A stretch of 64,000 nt of DNA from Tetradesmus obliquus (Eukaryota > Chlorophyta > Chlorophyceae > Sphaeropleales > Scenedesmaceae). The stretch lies in contig CP126201.1 in NCBI GenBank assembly GCA_030272155.1, positions 4,326,501 to 4,390,500 of the forward strand, read 5' to 3'. Within the stretch, counting starts at the first letter, position 1. Every line of letters begins with the position of its first letter. Shown in pieces: positions 31,956-43,736 of this stretch. The notes under the pieces are model-generated. The model did not search any database and was not told where the DNA came from. It worked only from the letters and a program-made list of their open reading frames with translations. The translations under genes and the position numbers were made by a program.

Positions 31956-33540
31956 CAGTACGTACTGCCTTAGGCGGCACGCCACGGTGCCGCAAACGTG
32001 CGTGCGTTGCGCAGGCGGCGGCTGCCTTCAAGGCTTGAGCACATCTTACACCGAGGTTTGTGCCAACAATGGCCGCTGCATAGCATGCTTACAGGAATCT
32101 CGCATAGTTGACCACACCTGCAAGCATTGGACTGAAGCATGCGGAGTCATGCACGGCTGCAGCGACAGCTGCGGGCAGCTCACACAAGAAAAACTGCCAG
32201 GTGGCCTGCCCTCATCCCAATAATCAAATGCAGTTTTGCCAGGCAACAATGCGCACTGCAGCTTTGAGGTCATCGATGGCAATCATACAACAGGCGTCGT
32301 GGAGTGCGTCAGCAGATGACATGCAACACGCAAACCCCCGCTGCAACGGTGGTCATCGCGCAGCAATGTATACACTTCTGGTCAGGCCCTGTTTGGCCAC
32401 CGACTCGAGTGCACACCATTGCTCACCGGCAACATGTACTGGCACTTGAACAACAGGTGACAGCTGGGCCACACATCATGCAGTGCTGCAGCTGGTCACA
32501 GTATAACTGTCCTCGGCAATTCAAGCTGGTCTGTTGGGGCCACGCTTACAGACAGGATAAGTGTGCACTGCGGATTTGCCATAATCTTCAGCCAGCAACA
32601 AATTGTGCCGAACGATCCATGCAAACCGCAACTTGCAAGACGCTCTGCACAGCCGGCTCAAGAGGCATGCGTGACTGTGTACACAGCGTCATTGAGTCAC
32701 CCAGATGGGTGCCAAGACAAGTATCACACGGGCAGAACCATGTATGTAGCAAGTGTGCGGCTTCATCCATGAGCCTGACAGCAAACAGTTGAAGAGCTGC
32801 ATTGAAAGATCCAAAGTGTTATGCCAGCCAGCCGAGCAGTGCAGCAGCATCAATTCAACAGGTACAAAACATGGCCAATGTAACAAGAGCAAGCAACCTA
32901 CACTCAACGCATGGAGACATATGCTGCTGCCTGTTCATCTACTGTCTGCAGCCTTCCGCACGTACACTCACAGATAACCCTCCTGCCAGTTCCCCTGCAC
33001 CAGAAACAGCCATCAATCCTGCCATGTTCTTCACAGTGCCAGTGGCACCAACAACCAGCTAGAGACCTCTCACAGCACTGGGTATCCAGCACGCATCCTG
33101 CAGCAGTACCCAAACGCTCACACATGGGATAAACAGCTTGCAGCGCTCAGCAAGCAACTCCAAGTCAACAACTTAGTACTGCATAGTAGTAGTCAAGGTT
33201 CGTGGTTGTCATATAAGGCAGACAGATGTGTCCGATAATATACCTACATACAAAGGGGCCGCGGCCAAGAGGAGGCAGACTGCCCATCACCGCCAGCGGC
33301 ATAGCAACGCAGTTGCAACCATAAGTATGAGGGTGCAGCACTGCGCCGTACGATTGGACCACAATTTTGTGCCGCTGCTGAAGCCTGGCGCAAGTGCTGC
33401 GTATTTCACACTGCCTGTACGAACCACAATGTTTGCTGCTGCTGCAGCCACAGCTCACAACTAGCAGCACTGCGCCTTGCACACACAGCTGCACCGTTCA
33501 TACTGCACCCCAGCGCTTGTGCCGCACTTGCAGCAGCAGC

Positions 33541-34806
33541 TTAAAGCTTGCAGCATTCTGCCTGTATGTCATTCATGCCCGTGTTATCAATTGCCCCGCC
33601 CTGTTCCACTTTTATCCGGAACTCACACACAGCGCTGTCAGCCGGGCACTTCACCCACTCACTCCAGGCCCCAAACCCTAGACTGTTATTGTTATCCAGC
33701 TCTGTCTTGCCATCTGAACACAGCGCCTTCAATCCATTAGCAGCAGTATCATCCTGCGCATAGCCCTGCTTCGGCTCCACCTGCTGCTGCAGGCCAATAA
33801 TGTACTGTCCTGCAGGGCAGCTGGCAAAGCCGCTCCAGATGCCCCTGTTGCCAGGATTGGACTCAATGGCTCCCTGCTGCTGCTGCTGCTGCTGCTGTAT
33901 ATCAGCCGCACTGTTGCTGCTGCTGCTGCTGCTGCACTGCATTCTCACAGCGTTGAGGCCGGAGTCGTCTCCAAAGAAGCCTTGGTAGGGCTGCACCCGC
34001 GTTGACAGGCTGGCAGCCCATGAGCCCTGGGGGCACTTGGCCAGCTCAGCCCAGGCACCCCAGGGGCCTGCATGCAGCGGCGCACGCAAGACTTGCAGCG
34101 TTAGCATTCCTTGAAATGACAGTACAAGGATGCTGCTCAATGAGGTAAGGGCTGTGAAAAAAGGTTTACTTGACATCCGCACACAGCTGTTCAGTGGCTC
34201 AACAAGCAGTCACAGCCAGATGGCTGTTGCATCACAACAGGCAGTTTATGGCAGCCTCAGCTGCAGTCACCTCTGCTGCTGCTGCTGCTCACCTCCATTG
34301 CCTGGACTGAGTGTGGCCACCACTCCCGTGGAGGCCTGGTAGATGGTGTTGAAGCAAAAGCCCACAGCAGCCAGCCGGGCTGCCTGCACACGCAGCAATG
34401 CAGCGGCAACAGCAGCAGTGGGTCATGCGTCATGCTGTCTGCATTCAGTCAGGGCATGCACGGCATCTGCCAGGCGGTGTCTTAGCAGAGCCCGACTTGC
34501 ACCGCTACAGTAAAACTGGCTGCACCACAATAAACATACAGTCAGAAGCAGCACAGAACCTCAAGCCGCACCTGTCCCGGGCAGGAGTATGAGTTGTCCA
34601 GCTGCCCTCCGATGCTCTCCTGCACTGTATACACAGCGCCAAACATCGCCTCTGCATCACTCAGGCAGCTGTCCCGCTGCAGGGTGCCCTCAGAGTAGGC
34701 TGCCTTGCAGACCGCGATCATGTTGCCCTGCATCTGCCTGTCACACACGCGGCGGCCCTCTACGCCAGACAGGCCGCGCATGTAGCCGCAGGTGTAGCAC
34801 CAGTCT

Positions 34807-34860
<54 letters not shown>

Positions 34861-35660
34861 GAGGTTTGTAAGAGTTGCAAAGGTAGTCTGTGCTTGCTGG
34901 CATGAATGTTTTTGATTTCCTGGAGCCAGTTGCATGCAGCTGCAGGTGTGGCACGTGTTACGAGAAGGTTGGCTTGATGCTGCTAGCTGCTGGATGCCAT
35001 GTGCTGACTGCAAGTCCTCTAACCATCTGCATCGCATCGGGCTGAAGCACACATACATAATTTCAGTGCTTCTATCATTCTTGCACGTATCCGTTTGCTT
35101 GTTTTTGCAGCTGCTGCCTCACCATGTGCATGGCAGCAGGGGGTGAGCAGCTCCATGTTAGCCAGGCCGTCACTTGGGCCGCTGCAGCCGTTTGAATGTG
35201 ACGGGCACTCGCTCGACAGCTTTGCCTGCACAATGGAGCCATAGGCATGACTGCTGGGGAGGGACACTGCACAGGTTGGCCCTCGTTGAGGGGGCGGCAG
35301 CAAGCCTTGGATTGTTTGCAGGCCTGCAGCAGAGGCGCAGACCGTAGGCACAGTTAGTCAGCATGTGAACATAGTTAAAATGGCATGCCTTAGCGCAAGG
35401 ACAGCGGACATTGCATTGCTGCGCAGACAGTATGGTACTTCTGCTGAAAGTTAAATCATGCTGAGGGCGGCAATGTAGACCATGGGCAAGGATATGCATG
35501 CACAAATGTTGATGCATCACATGGTGCTTGTCACCCGGTGTCTGCTCACGGTGCGCAGCTCACCCCTCCTGTGTGTGCTGCTGTCTGCTGCTGTTGAAGC
35601 TGACAGATACGTCAGCAGCGACACCACAAGTGCAGCCATAACGCCTGCTGTATTCTCCAT
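33541..35660 (-). CDS. Secreted protein with a C-terminal VMO-I (vitelline membrane outer layer I) domain
   Basis: Five minus-strand exons with consistent phases: 35660-35564, 35323-35123, 34804-34572, 34383-34293 and 34067-33541, about 382 residues. Exon 1 gives a signal peptide (MAALVVSLLTYLSASTAAD). Exons 2-4 encode a Cys-containing region of about 175 residues (DWCYTCGYMRGLSG, SYSCPGQ, VGFCFNTIY) not recognised. The last exon carries three VMO-I repeats: GPWGAWAELAKCPQGSW, GIWSGFASCPAGQYIIGLQ with VEPKQGYAQDDTAANGLKAL, and GFGAWSEWVKCPADSAVCEF with NTGMNDIQAECC. VMO-I is a beta-prism fold first known from egg coats. Its role in algae is unknown. A poly-Q tract lies between repeats 1 and 2. 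The intron before exon 3 is a long (CTG)n run on the coding strand that ends in the CAG acceptor. Confidence 0.85.
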
Positions 35661-36633
35661 GGCTGAACTTTGTGCTGTTCTGCAGCAGTTTGTTCGCCTG
35701 TCTCCTGCTGCTCTTGCTCTCCGCCTGTGCACGCGGGCGCAATTCAAATTTAACTGAACATCACTACAAGCATTGAAATATATATGTCCGGGTTGTATGG
35801 GGTATCACTTTGCTCAGCAACTCATCGCAAGCTGCGGTCCTTGGGTGCCGTTTCTCCGGAAGCCGGTGCTGCGCGACCGCAGCAAGCCCGTGACCGAAAA
35901 TAACTCCAGCATCATTCACCATTAGACATGAAGACCTTGAAACTCATGCTCGACCGACCTGTCACCCACTTGATTGACCACAGTAACAGCTGGGCATCTA
36001 ATGATGGGGTCTACGGGTGTGCATCGCAAATCTAAACCCCTTGAACCCCCTAATAACGCATTTATACAGCTTAGGTTGAGGCCGAGCAGCTGTGGGCCCG
36101 CTGAGACCAGCACATGCACTGACCCTCTGTCACCCATCATGGGTCACCCATCAGTGATGCATCACCCTAGCCTAGTAGGGGTGACACCAGCCTCCCACCC
36201 TGCAGGTCAGCAGCAGCCGTGGTTGCCACAACCGGTAGTTGGGTTCGCGTAAAAAGATGATTCTTTCATTGACTGGATGAACCTCAGGCTGTCCTTGTGA
36301 CTGCGCCCTTCCGGGCAGTGAACACTCACTCGCACTCATGAGTGCCTGCACACTACTGCAGCTGCTCCGGGGTTGCTGCATATGCCGCGAGGCACGTCAT
36401 TGAGTCGCACCGTACATTCTCCGATGCTCCATGTTGACGACAAAAGCGTTTGTCGCGGTTGCGGCTGCTGCTACTGCGCGGAAGTGTCGCTGAAGTTGTC
36501 ACATGCCCTTTCACATGGCGAACCTCCATTCACCTTCGCCTCACATCCCGAAGTACGCGGCCGTGCACTTGTAGAGCCACCGATAGAAGAGTATAGTGTA
36601 AGTTTAAAGCGTCTTCGTAGCTGCTACGCAACG
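35661..36633. other. Divergent promoter region between the VMO-I gene and lipase A
   Basis: No coding exon was recognised. GAACCTCCAT at 36520-36529 lies 114 bp before the lipase A start, and the same decamer lies 121 bp before the lipase B start (43398-43407), within otherwise diverged sequence. It may be a retained promoter element. Confidence 0.4.
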
Positions 36634-37981
36634 ATGGCAGCCCAACGCACATTCAGGCAGACAGCCCTAGTGCTGGCTCTTGCGCTCGCCTGCGTGCCAG
36701 CACTCCAGGCCGCAGATTCCCCGATATTCTTCTTTCCAGGTGCGATCTGCCTGCAGGGATGCGACTGAACGTGTACGACCTGCTGTCAAGCAGTAGCAGC
36801 AACAGCAGCAGCTGCTGCCCTGGCTGCTGGCACAACACAGCAGAGACAGCATATTTGCCTCTGTTTTGTTTGTGCAGAAGAGGATGGATTGAGAAAATTC
36901 ATTCAGTAGCAGCAGCTGCTGCTGCGGCTCATCATTGCAGCACTCTACTTGCAGGCTGCAGAGCAACCAGCACGTAGACTGGCAGCAGCTGCTGCAAGGT
37001 GCAACATTGACCTTGCAGCTTTGGCAATGCTAGCTAATACCTCCACCCGGATCTCCTACTTAGCAGTGATGTATTGCACATCTGTACACTGCACTTGCAC
37101 ACAATATTATGAAACACTTCTCATTGCTGTGTGTGCAGGGATGATGGTGTCCAACCTCACGGCCAGCAACACTGTCAGTGACAAATGCACGCAAGCCAGG
37201 AGCAACGTGCAGCTTTGGCCGCCCCAAGTGTTGGACCTGGTTGCTGGCAGGGACTGCTGGTACCAGAGCATACGGCTGAACTACACAGCCGGCAGGTAAG
37301 CATCCACAGCAGCAGCAGCAGCATCAGCATCAGCACCTGCGCTGGTACCTGCACCTATACCAGCAGCAGCAGCACACGCACACGCAGCAGCAGTAGCACC
37401 AGTACCCACGTTAATCACCCAGCAGCTCGTCAGTTTACACCAAAACAGCACCGAACCAGGCAGAAAAGCACAGAGAACATCATACAGAAACCACAAAACT
37501 TACAACACTGTCAAACGTCACACTGTCACATGTTTGTCATGACACACAGGTTTGTCAACGGCGCTTCCGTATCTGTTTACACCAAAACATCACCTAACCT
37601 GGTATACACCGCACAGTCGACAGCCCCTACACACCAGAATGCTTAGCACACTGTCACATGTCTTTGTGGTGCCGTGCAGGTTTGTCAACGGCTCTGGCGC
37701 TTCCGTGTGGGCTGACACGCTGTCACCTCTGCCAAGCAGCTTCAATGCCTCGTTGGCCATCTGGGTGGCTGAGCTGCAGAAGATGTTCCCGAACTACAAG
37801 TATGGAGAGAACCTGTTCATCATGGGCTATGGTGAGTGAGTGCGGGGAGCCTAACACAGCACAACCAGGCTACTGCAAGACCTGCCAGCCGCCAAACAGC
37901 CTGTCAGGACACTTGTAGTGCAATCTCAACTGATCTTGTCTTTGCTGCTGCTGCTGCTGCCGCCGCCGCCGCCGCCGCCGC

Positions 37982-38017
<36 letters not shown>

Positions 38018-40192
38018 AGACTGGCGCCTGGACCTCAACAGCATGGGCAGTAGCTCGCAGCTGTCCCAGCTGGCTGCTGCCATCCTCAGCAGGAGCAGCG
38101 CCAGCAGCAGGGCCATCCTCATGGGCCACAGCCTGGGGGCACTGGTGGCGGCACAGCTGCTCAGCCTGCCTGAAGTGTGAGTGGCAAGCAGCAGCGTGTA
38201 CAAGCGGCCTTGCTGGTGCAACCTAAGTGTGGCTGGTTTGTAGGTGTGTGTGATGGTGAGCCAGCGGTGTGCTGCTGTGCCTAGCCTCCTGCTGTGCAGC
38301 TAAGGCCATGCACATGATAGGCCAAGCACAATGTCCGGCGGCCATTCTCACACTGACACCCGCACCTTCGCCTGCTCGCACTGCTGCTGCTGCTGCTGCC
38401 TGCGATCCCCATGTGACCATACCACACCAGGCGCGCGCGGGTCAAGGGCTTCATATCGTATGCGGGTCCCTTTGGTGGCACCGCCACTGCCATCTCACCC
38501 CGTGTTAGCGGCGAGCTGGCTTCCCTAGTGCCTCCTGAGCTGCTGCAAGGCATCACACTGCCCATTCCAGGCATTGATGCACTCGTGCGGGAGGTGACAT
38601 GGAACGGAGTGAAGGGCATGGCATCGCTCGCGATGCTGCTGCCATACAGCGCGGCGTATGCCAACGGCACCGACCCAGTGAGTGCCAGCAACATGCACTG
38701 TCTGTTACCTCCGCTAGCACAGCCTCTTCGGATGTGATGCATTTGAAAGCATCAGGCTCCTGGTACTTGCTGCCTTGTCGTATGCACAGACACTTGACTG
38801 TCTGAAGGACCAAGCTTGCTGCTGCTGCTGCTGCTGCTGCGTGCCAGGTGGTGGTGCGCACTGCCAGCCGCAGCTACAGGGTCAGCCAGATGGCAGGCCT
38901 GCTGAGGGACGTGGGGGACACCCTGCTGGTGAGAACTCAGCACACTCGTGTAGCTGGTAGCTGGCAGCAGCCGTGTAGGTGGTAGCTGGCAGCAGCCGTG
39001 TAGGTGGCAGCTGGCAGCAGCCGTGTAGCTGGTAGCTGGCAGCAGCCGTGTAGGTGGTAGCTGGCAGCAGCCGTGTAGCTGGTAGCTGGCAGCAGCCGTG
39101 TAGGTGGTAGCTGGCAGCAGCCGTGTAGGTGGCAGCTGGCAGCAGCCGTGTAGCTGGTAGCTGGCAGCAGCCGTGTAGGTGGTAGCTGGCAGCAGCCGTG
39201 TAGCTGGTAGCTGGCAGCAGCCGTGTAGGTGGTAGCTGGCAGCAGCCGTGTAGCTGGTAGCTGGCAGCAGCCGTGTAGGTGGTAGCTGGCAGCAGCGGTG
39301 TAGGTGGTAGCTGGCAGCAGCCGTGTAGGTGGCAGCTGGCAGCAGCCGTGTAGGTGGCAGCAGCAGCTGCCTGATGACATGTTGCACTTGATTGATTGCT
39401 GCAACTGGTTGCAAGTAGCAACTTGCAACACAACACAGGCCTGATGTGCAGCATGATACTGCAGCTGCCTGCATGGGTGCAGGCCACTGCGCATGTACGT
39501 CTGTTCAGTTTGATTTCTCACCCTTCATACTAGAATGCATGACGCAGGATGCATGTGCGTCCTCTGCTTCCCTCTTCACGTGATGCTTCTTTCTGCCGCC
39601 GCCAACCCCACAGGCAGACACCTTCAACCAGACACATACCTTGGACAAGCTGATCACTGCCGGCCCGATCCCCGGCGTAGATGTATACTGCATGTACGGA
39701 GTCGGCTTGCAAACCGTGAGGCAGCTGGTGTTCAATGTGACGCTGTCGGACAAGATTGCGCCGCTGCCGTCCGCCTACCTGTACGGCCGAGGTGACTCTG
39801 TGGTGCCCTTCGACAGCCTCAGGCTCTGCGACAGGTGGGTGTGGTTCAGGGTTTGAAGGGCTCGAACGCCCATGCCAGCGCGACTGTGTTTCTGAGCATC
39901 TGCGGCAACGCTCTGCTGCTGCCGAGCCTGTGCAGCAGCACGTCACTTCTTGCTGTCAATCCATCCGGGGTGAGAGAAACACCAGCACGAGACAACCTCA
40001 GCAGCAGCTGTTCTGGTTGCCACGCCCCTGCAACTGAATGCGAATTACACTCACTGCTGCAGGCTCACCAGTGGCAGTGGCAAGGTGCGGCGCATCCCAG
40101 GTACCAGCGGCAAGCACCTGGGCATCATGAGGGAGAGCAGCGTGCTGGCCTTCACAAAAGTAGCACTGGAGGCCCTGCGCCAGCGCATTTGA
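36634..40192 (+). CDS. LCAT/PLA2G15-like secreted or lysosomal lipase (copy A)
   Basis: Eight exons: 36634-36739, 37139-37295, 37680-37831, 38020-38176, 38431-38677, 38848-38928, 39614-39834 and 40063-40192, 1251 bp, 416 residues. The family are acyl esterases or transferases acting on phospholipids, with a Ser-His-Asp triad. Signal peptide LALALACVPALQA is followed by PIFFFPG (oxyanion region). The nucleophile Ser sits in AILMGHSLGALVAAQLL, the Asp in YGRGDSVVPFDSLRLCD and the His in SGKHLGI. FISYAGPFGG fits the region after the nucleophile in this family. Several N-glycosylation sequons (NLT, NYT, NGT, NQT) fit a secretory route. The intron before exon 3 holds a partial exon copy, and the intron after exon 6 holds a minisatellite. 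A tandem paralog follows at 43519. Confidence 0.88.
37550..37600 (+). repeat. Intronic copy of the start of lipase A exon 3
   Basis: After an ACACAG acceptor it repeats FVNG and part of ASVSV, matching FVNGSGASVW at 37680, then diverges. The upstream intron phrase (CTGTCACATG.TTTGT) is also shared by both copies. Confidence 0.7.
37943..38019 (+). repeat. Mixed (CTG/CCG)n tract ending in the exon 4 acceptor of lipase A
   Basis: CTG, then GCC, then CTG triplets run without break to the CAG that starts exon 38020-38176. The repeat therefore supplies the polypyrimidine tract and the splice site. Confidence 0.9.
38948..39363. repeat. 25-bp minisatellite, 17 units, in a lipase A intron
   Basis: Units start with GTGTAG at 25-bp steps from 38948 to 39348 and end in AGCTGGCAGCAGCC. 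Two positions vary (C/G and T/C) in an alternating pattern. It lies just after the exon 38848-38928 donor. The paralogous intron in copy B lacks it. Confidence 0.95.
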
Positions 40193-42470
40193 AAGAAGTT
40201 GACAATCATTAGACGCTGCTGTTGAAAGCTGCTGCAGCAGCATCTCTGTCTTGGCAGGGGCCCGTCCTGCATCCAGCAATGGCCTGCACTTGCAGCGCTG
40301 CAGCAGCAGATCACAAAAGGCTTGACAACTGTTGTTGTTGTACTGTATCTGTGTGCCATGCACATCGTGCAGTGGCGTTGTGTTTGACTCATGTATTCTC
40401 GTCCACCAATAAGCTACCAGTGCATGTTCTATGCCTCTCTGGTGTCAGCAGTGTTTGAGGTCGTCATGACATCATGCTCTGAATGTGTGCCTGGTTGCAG
40501 TGCAGTCGCGCCTGTTGAAACATTGCGATTGACTAAGCCGAGTTCTGAGTGAGGCTGCAGTAGCCTGCCCACTTGAAACGCTGAGGCAGCAACACAAGGC
40601 TTGCATGGTGTTGTTTTGCCGCCGTGTTCATGTGCAACTGCATAGCGACCGCTACAATGGTTGCGCCGTTCTGTGCGTCTCATGGAGTCTTGGTTTTCAA
40701 CATACATTTCCATTGTGACAGTGCGCCAGATGTGTCAGCAGTCTTCTTGGCCCCCGTGATGACCGTGCATTGGATGCGAATGCTTGTCTGCGGCATGGCT
40801 GTCACTATGCTGTCAAGGTACAGTGCCGGAACACACTGTTTGAGGCTGCAGCAGTGTGGACTTGCAGCGCTGTGGCTGTCAAAAGTGTCAATCTGCGACT
40901 GCATTGTGGGTGATGCACAGCTACAGCTGCTGCATGCCAACCAGTGCATCTCAAACACTCTTGGTCAATCTGTACAGCTGGCGCTACATGGTTTTCTGTT
41001 CCATGTGTTGCTTCTGTCAGCGGAGATTTTTGCTAGTCTTCCACAGACTGAGTCAGAATGTCCGGGGTTCGAAGGTGTGTGCCTGATTGCCGCACACCTG
41101 GCACTGCCACGTGGTACGTGGCTGGGGCTGCAAAGCAGTGGCTACTCTCTCTGTAAGGCTGCAGCACGCTGCACTTGCAGTGCTGTGGCAGCGAGTGGCT
41201 AGGGCGATAATGGTGTTGTGCGCTACTGTGGTCATGTTCAACACACAGATGTCGCTGCTTTGCGAGATGCTGTGTCTGTGAGTCTCATGCATTTGTGGTT
41301 GATCCATACTTTGCTGGCAGTGCATTCACAATGCATTGCTGCCCCCAACATTTTATCGCGTCTGATGCGTGAGTGTTTGCTGCGGCGCAGCCATTGGTGT
41401 GCTTCGAAACCACACTAATGGTGGTGGTGGTGGTGGTGCTTCAAAACCACACTAAAAGTTGGTGGACAGCAGCTGTCGCGCAAGGTGACTGCTGCAGTGC
41501 TGCTGCTGCTGCTGTTGGGACCTTGACACCTGCGGCACCGCCAGCAGACTGAACAGCGCCCCGAGATGAGACGGTCCGTGCATCTGCAAGCTGCTGTCGC
41601 AGTGATTCGTTTCACTGGTTTCAATTGTCTTCTGCATCGTGTTTTGATGCAACAATCAAATGCTGCTGCCATGTTTCAGGTCAACTATCAGCCAGCTGCT
41701 GGGTTTCAGACCTTACGCGTGTGTGCTGGTGCCGCCAGCAAACACACTGCGTGAGATGTCAATTTCAACAGCACTGCAGAAGAGGTTACGGCTCTGGTCA
41801 TGATCGGGTGGTTGATTGGGAGGTTGGTGCCCAGCAAACTTCTGAATGCGAGTGTCTGTGCATGCTTACTGGGATACTGCTTCAATCAGGGTCGGGTTTA
41901 AACCATGTGCAGGCCGGGCACTGAATGGAGGGTGCGGCAGCTGAAGGGTTCCTTCCTGTGCATGCTGTTTTTTTGCATTTGGTGTGTACTGGGGCTGCCC
42001 TGACCGTCAGGCTGGCCTGCAGTCCTTGCGAGCCCTGTTGGCCTTCATCTGCAGATTGGTGGGCAGCACAGTCACATGTTTACACACATATTTGTGTACA
42101 TGCACATATCATACATGAGTGTCTTTGGCGGTGAGGGGCTTTACACATACATTATCATATGAGATGGCTTTGGCGGTCAGGGGTGGTTCGTTTTGACGGG
42201 CTTACATATACTTACACCTAATTTGTGGTGCAAAGAGGCTTCTGCTGCAGACTTCTCAGCAGCAGTGCATGGCAAGCACCATCATACAGCTATATTCTGT
42301 GCGTTGCTGCTGGCACATGCATGCCTCCAAGCTTGGCCGTATCTGCCCTGCTTGTCGGCCAGAACACACTCGCACTTGTCAATCATGTGGCAGGCATCCT
42401 GCGTTGTTGACATCTGCGGAGCGTTGACGTATTACGGTACAGCTTCATAAGAGCATACTGCAGCGGCTGC

Positions 42471-42521
<51 letters not shown>

Positions 42522-43518
42522 TGCTGCAGCTTGCACACATGTGCTGGGTATGTGGCAGCAGCCATGTTGATGCGGCTGCTGATGCATTTGCTGTGTCTGT
42601 TCATGCACATTCATGGAGCTGCGTTGTTGATTTGAGCCTGCTTGATGGCCATGCTTTTTTTGTATCGTGACAGACGCTCAGGCAGCGCTTGAAATGCATT
42701 CACAGACTCTTTGAAGGACAGCGGCACTTTTGCTGACTAGTTGCATGTGTCAGGTTTCAGGTTCATCAGGTATACAAAATAAAATAAATAATTAAATAAA
42801 TGATGTCGAAAGTGGGGTGCGCATGAAGCAGGCAGGCACATAATGCTCTTGCCCTTGGCTGCACCCCTCAGTTGCGCTGGTTGCATTGTAAGGGCTGCGT
42901 GCAGCAGCGCGACATGCTGCGCAGCATAGGACCCAAACGTGCATCTGCGGGCAAGCGTTAGCAGGTCACCGACATCTATGCCAGCTTGTTTTGTGCACTG
43001 CAGGACGGCAGGATTCATATCAGGTGCTGTTTGAGCCGGTTGGGTTGCCATGGCAACGGAACTGACCCTGCCTCAGGCCCTGTGTGCGCAGCGTGACTAT
43101 GGCGGTGTGCTGGTGCCTGAGTTTGCGCCAGAGATCACTTGACTGTTTTGTGCACTGTGGTGACCAATTAATTGCATTTGAATTATTGTACAAAGGCTTT
43201 GCCCATTCTTCACCCACCCTGGTGACGGCAGTGACACCGTAGGTCAAAGTGTGTAGACGCGGTGAGTAATTGTCACGTGCCCCTCGTGCAGTTGGACAAC
43301 CTTTTCACTGCCACAAGCAGCTGAAATAATGGTTTATTGATTTCACTGCGTGCTTTCGCTGCCGTGAACCTGATGTGTCACATTCTTACTCGTATGTGAA
43401 CCTCCATCGCCCTTCCGTCGATGTTCCGTAGTGCAGAAAGGCTCACCAAGCATATACAACCGTAGCTTACATTGTTTCAAAATGCCCTGATTTCATGCTT
43501 CCGTGTGAACATACAGAG
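40193..43518. other. Intergenic region between the lipase copies
   Basis: No gene recognised on either strand. It has long open frames without family features, a TGTAA at 41152-41156, a GTGGTG run near 41419-41436, a (CTG/CTT)n tract near 42464-42530 and a short AT-rich patch near 42775-42800. The distance from lipase A makes a long 3' untranslated region possible. Confidence 0.4.
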
Positions 43519-43700
43519 ATGGGCGTTCAGAGCTGCTCAAGGCGGGCAGTGACTGTGCTGGGGCTTTTACTGGCCTGCATGCCAGCTATTCAGGCCGCGA
43601 ATTCTCCAATATTCTTCTTTCCAGGTACCCCGCATCCTGCTTATCACCCCTGGCGTTGTCACCTGTACTGTTGGTTACATGGTCTTCCTTCCACAGCAGC

Positions 43701-43736
<36 letters not shown>

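Larger units (their letters stand above)
29400..33100. other. Region with no confident gene; scattered Cys-rich open frames
   Basis: Several plus-strand frames are Cys-rich, for example around 30320-30460 (CYVSCRGWVHAGCP), 30924-31106 (MADALPGELERCGIASSLPH), 32042-32220 (CANNGRCIACLQ) and 32563-32770 (DPCKPQLARR, SHPDGCQDKYHTGR). They could be exons of a secreted Cys-rich protein, but no consistent splice model or family match was found, so no gene is called. Minus-strand frames look like noise. Confidence 0.25.

Noticed and set aside
28000-33500. CRISPR array or direct-repeat/spacer system
   Set aside because: The repeats are palindromic words with irregular spacing and no regular spacers. 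The host is eukaryotic.
40624-41202. 192-codon plus-strand frame after lipase A
   Set aside because: No family motif, unlike codon composition to nearby real exons, and it lies in what may be a long 3' untranslated region.
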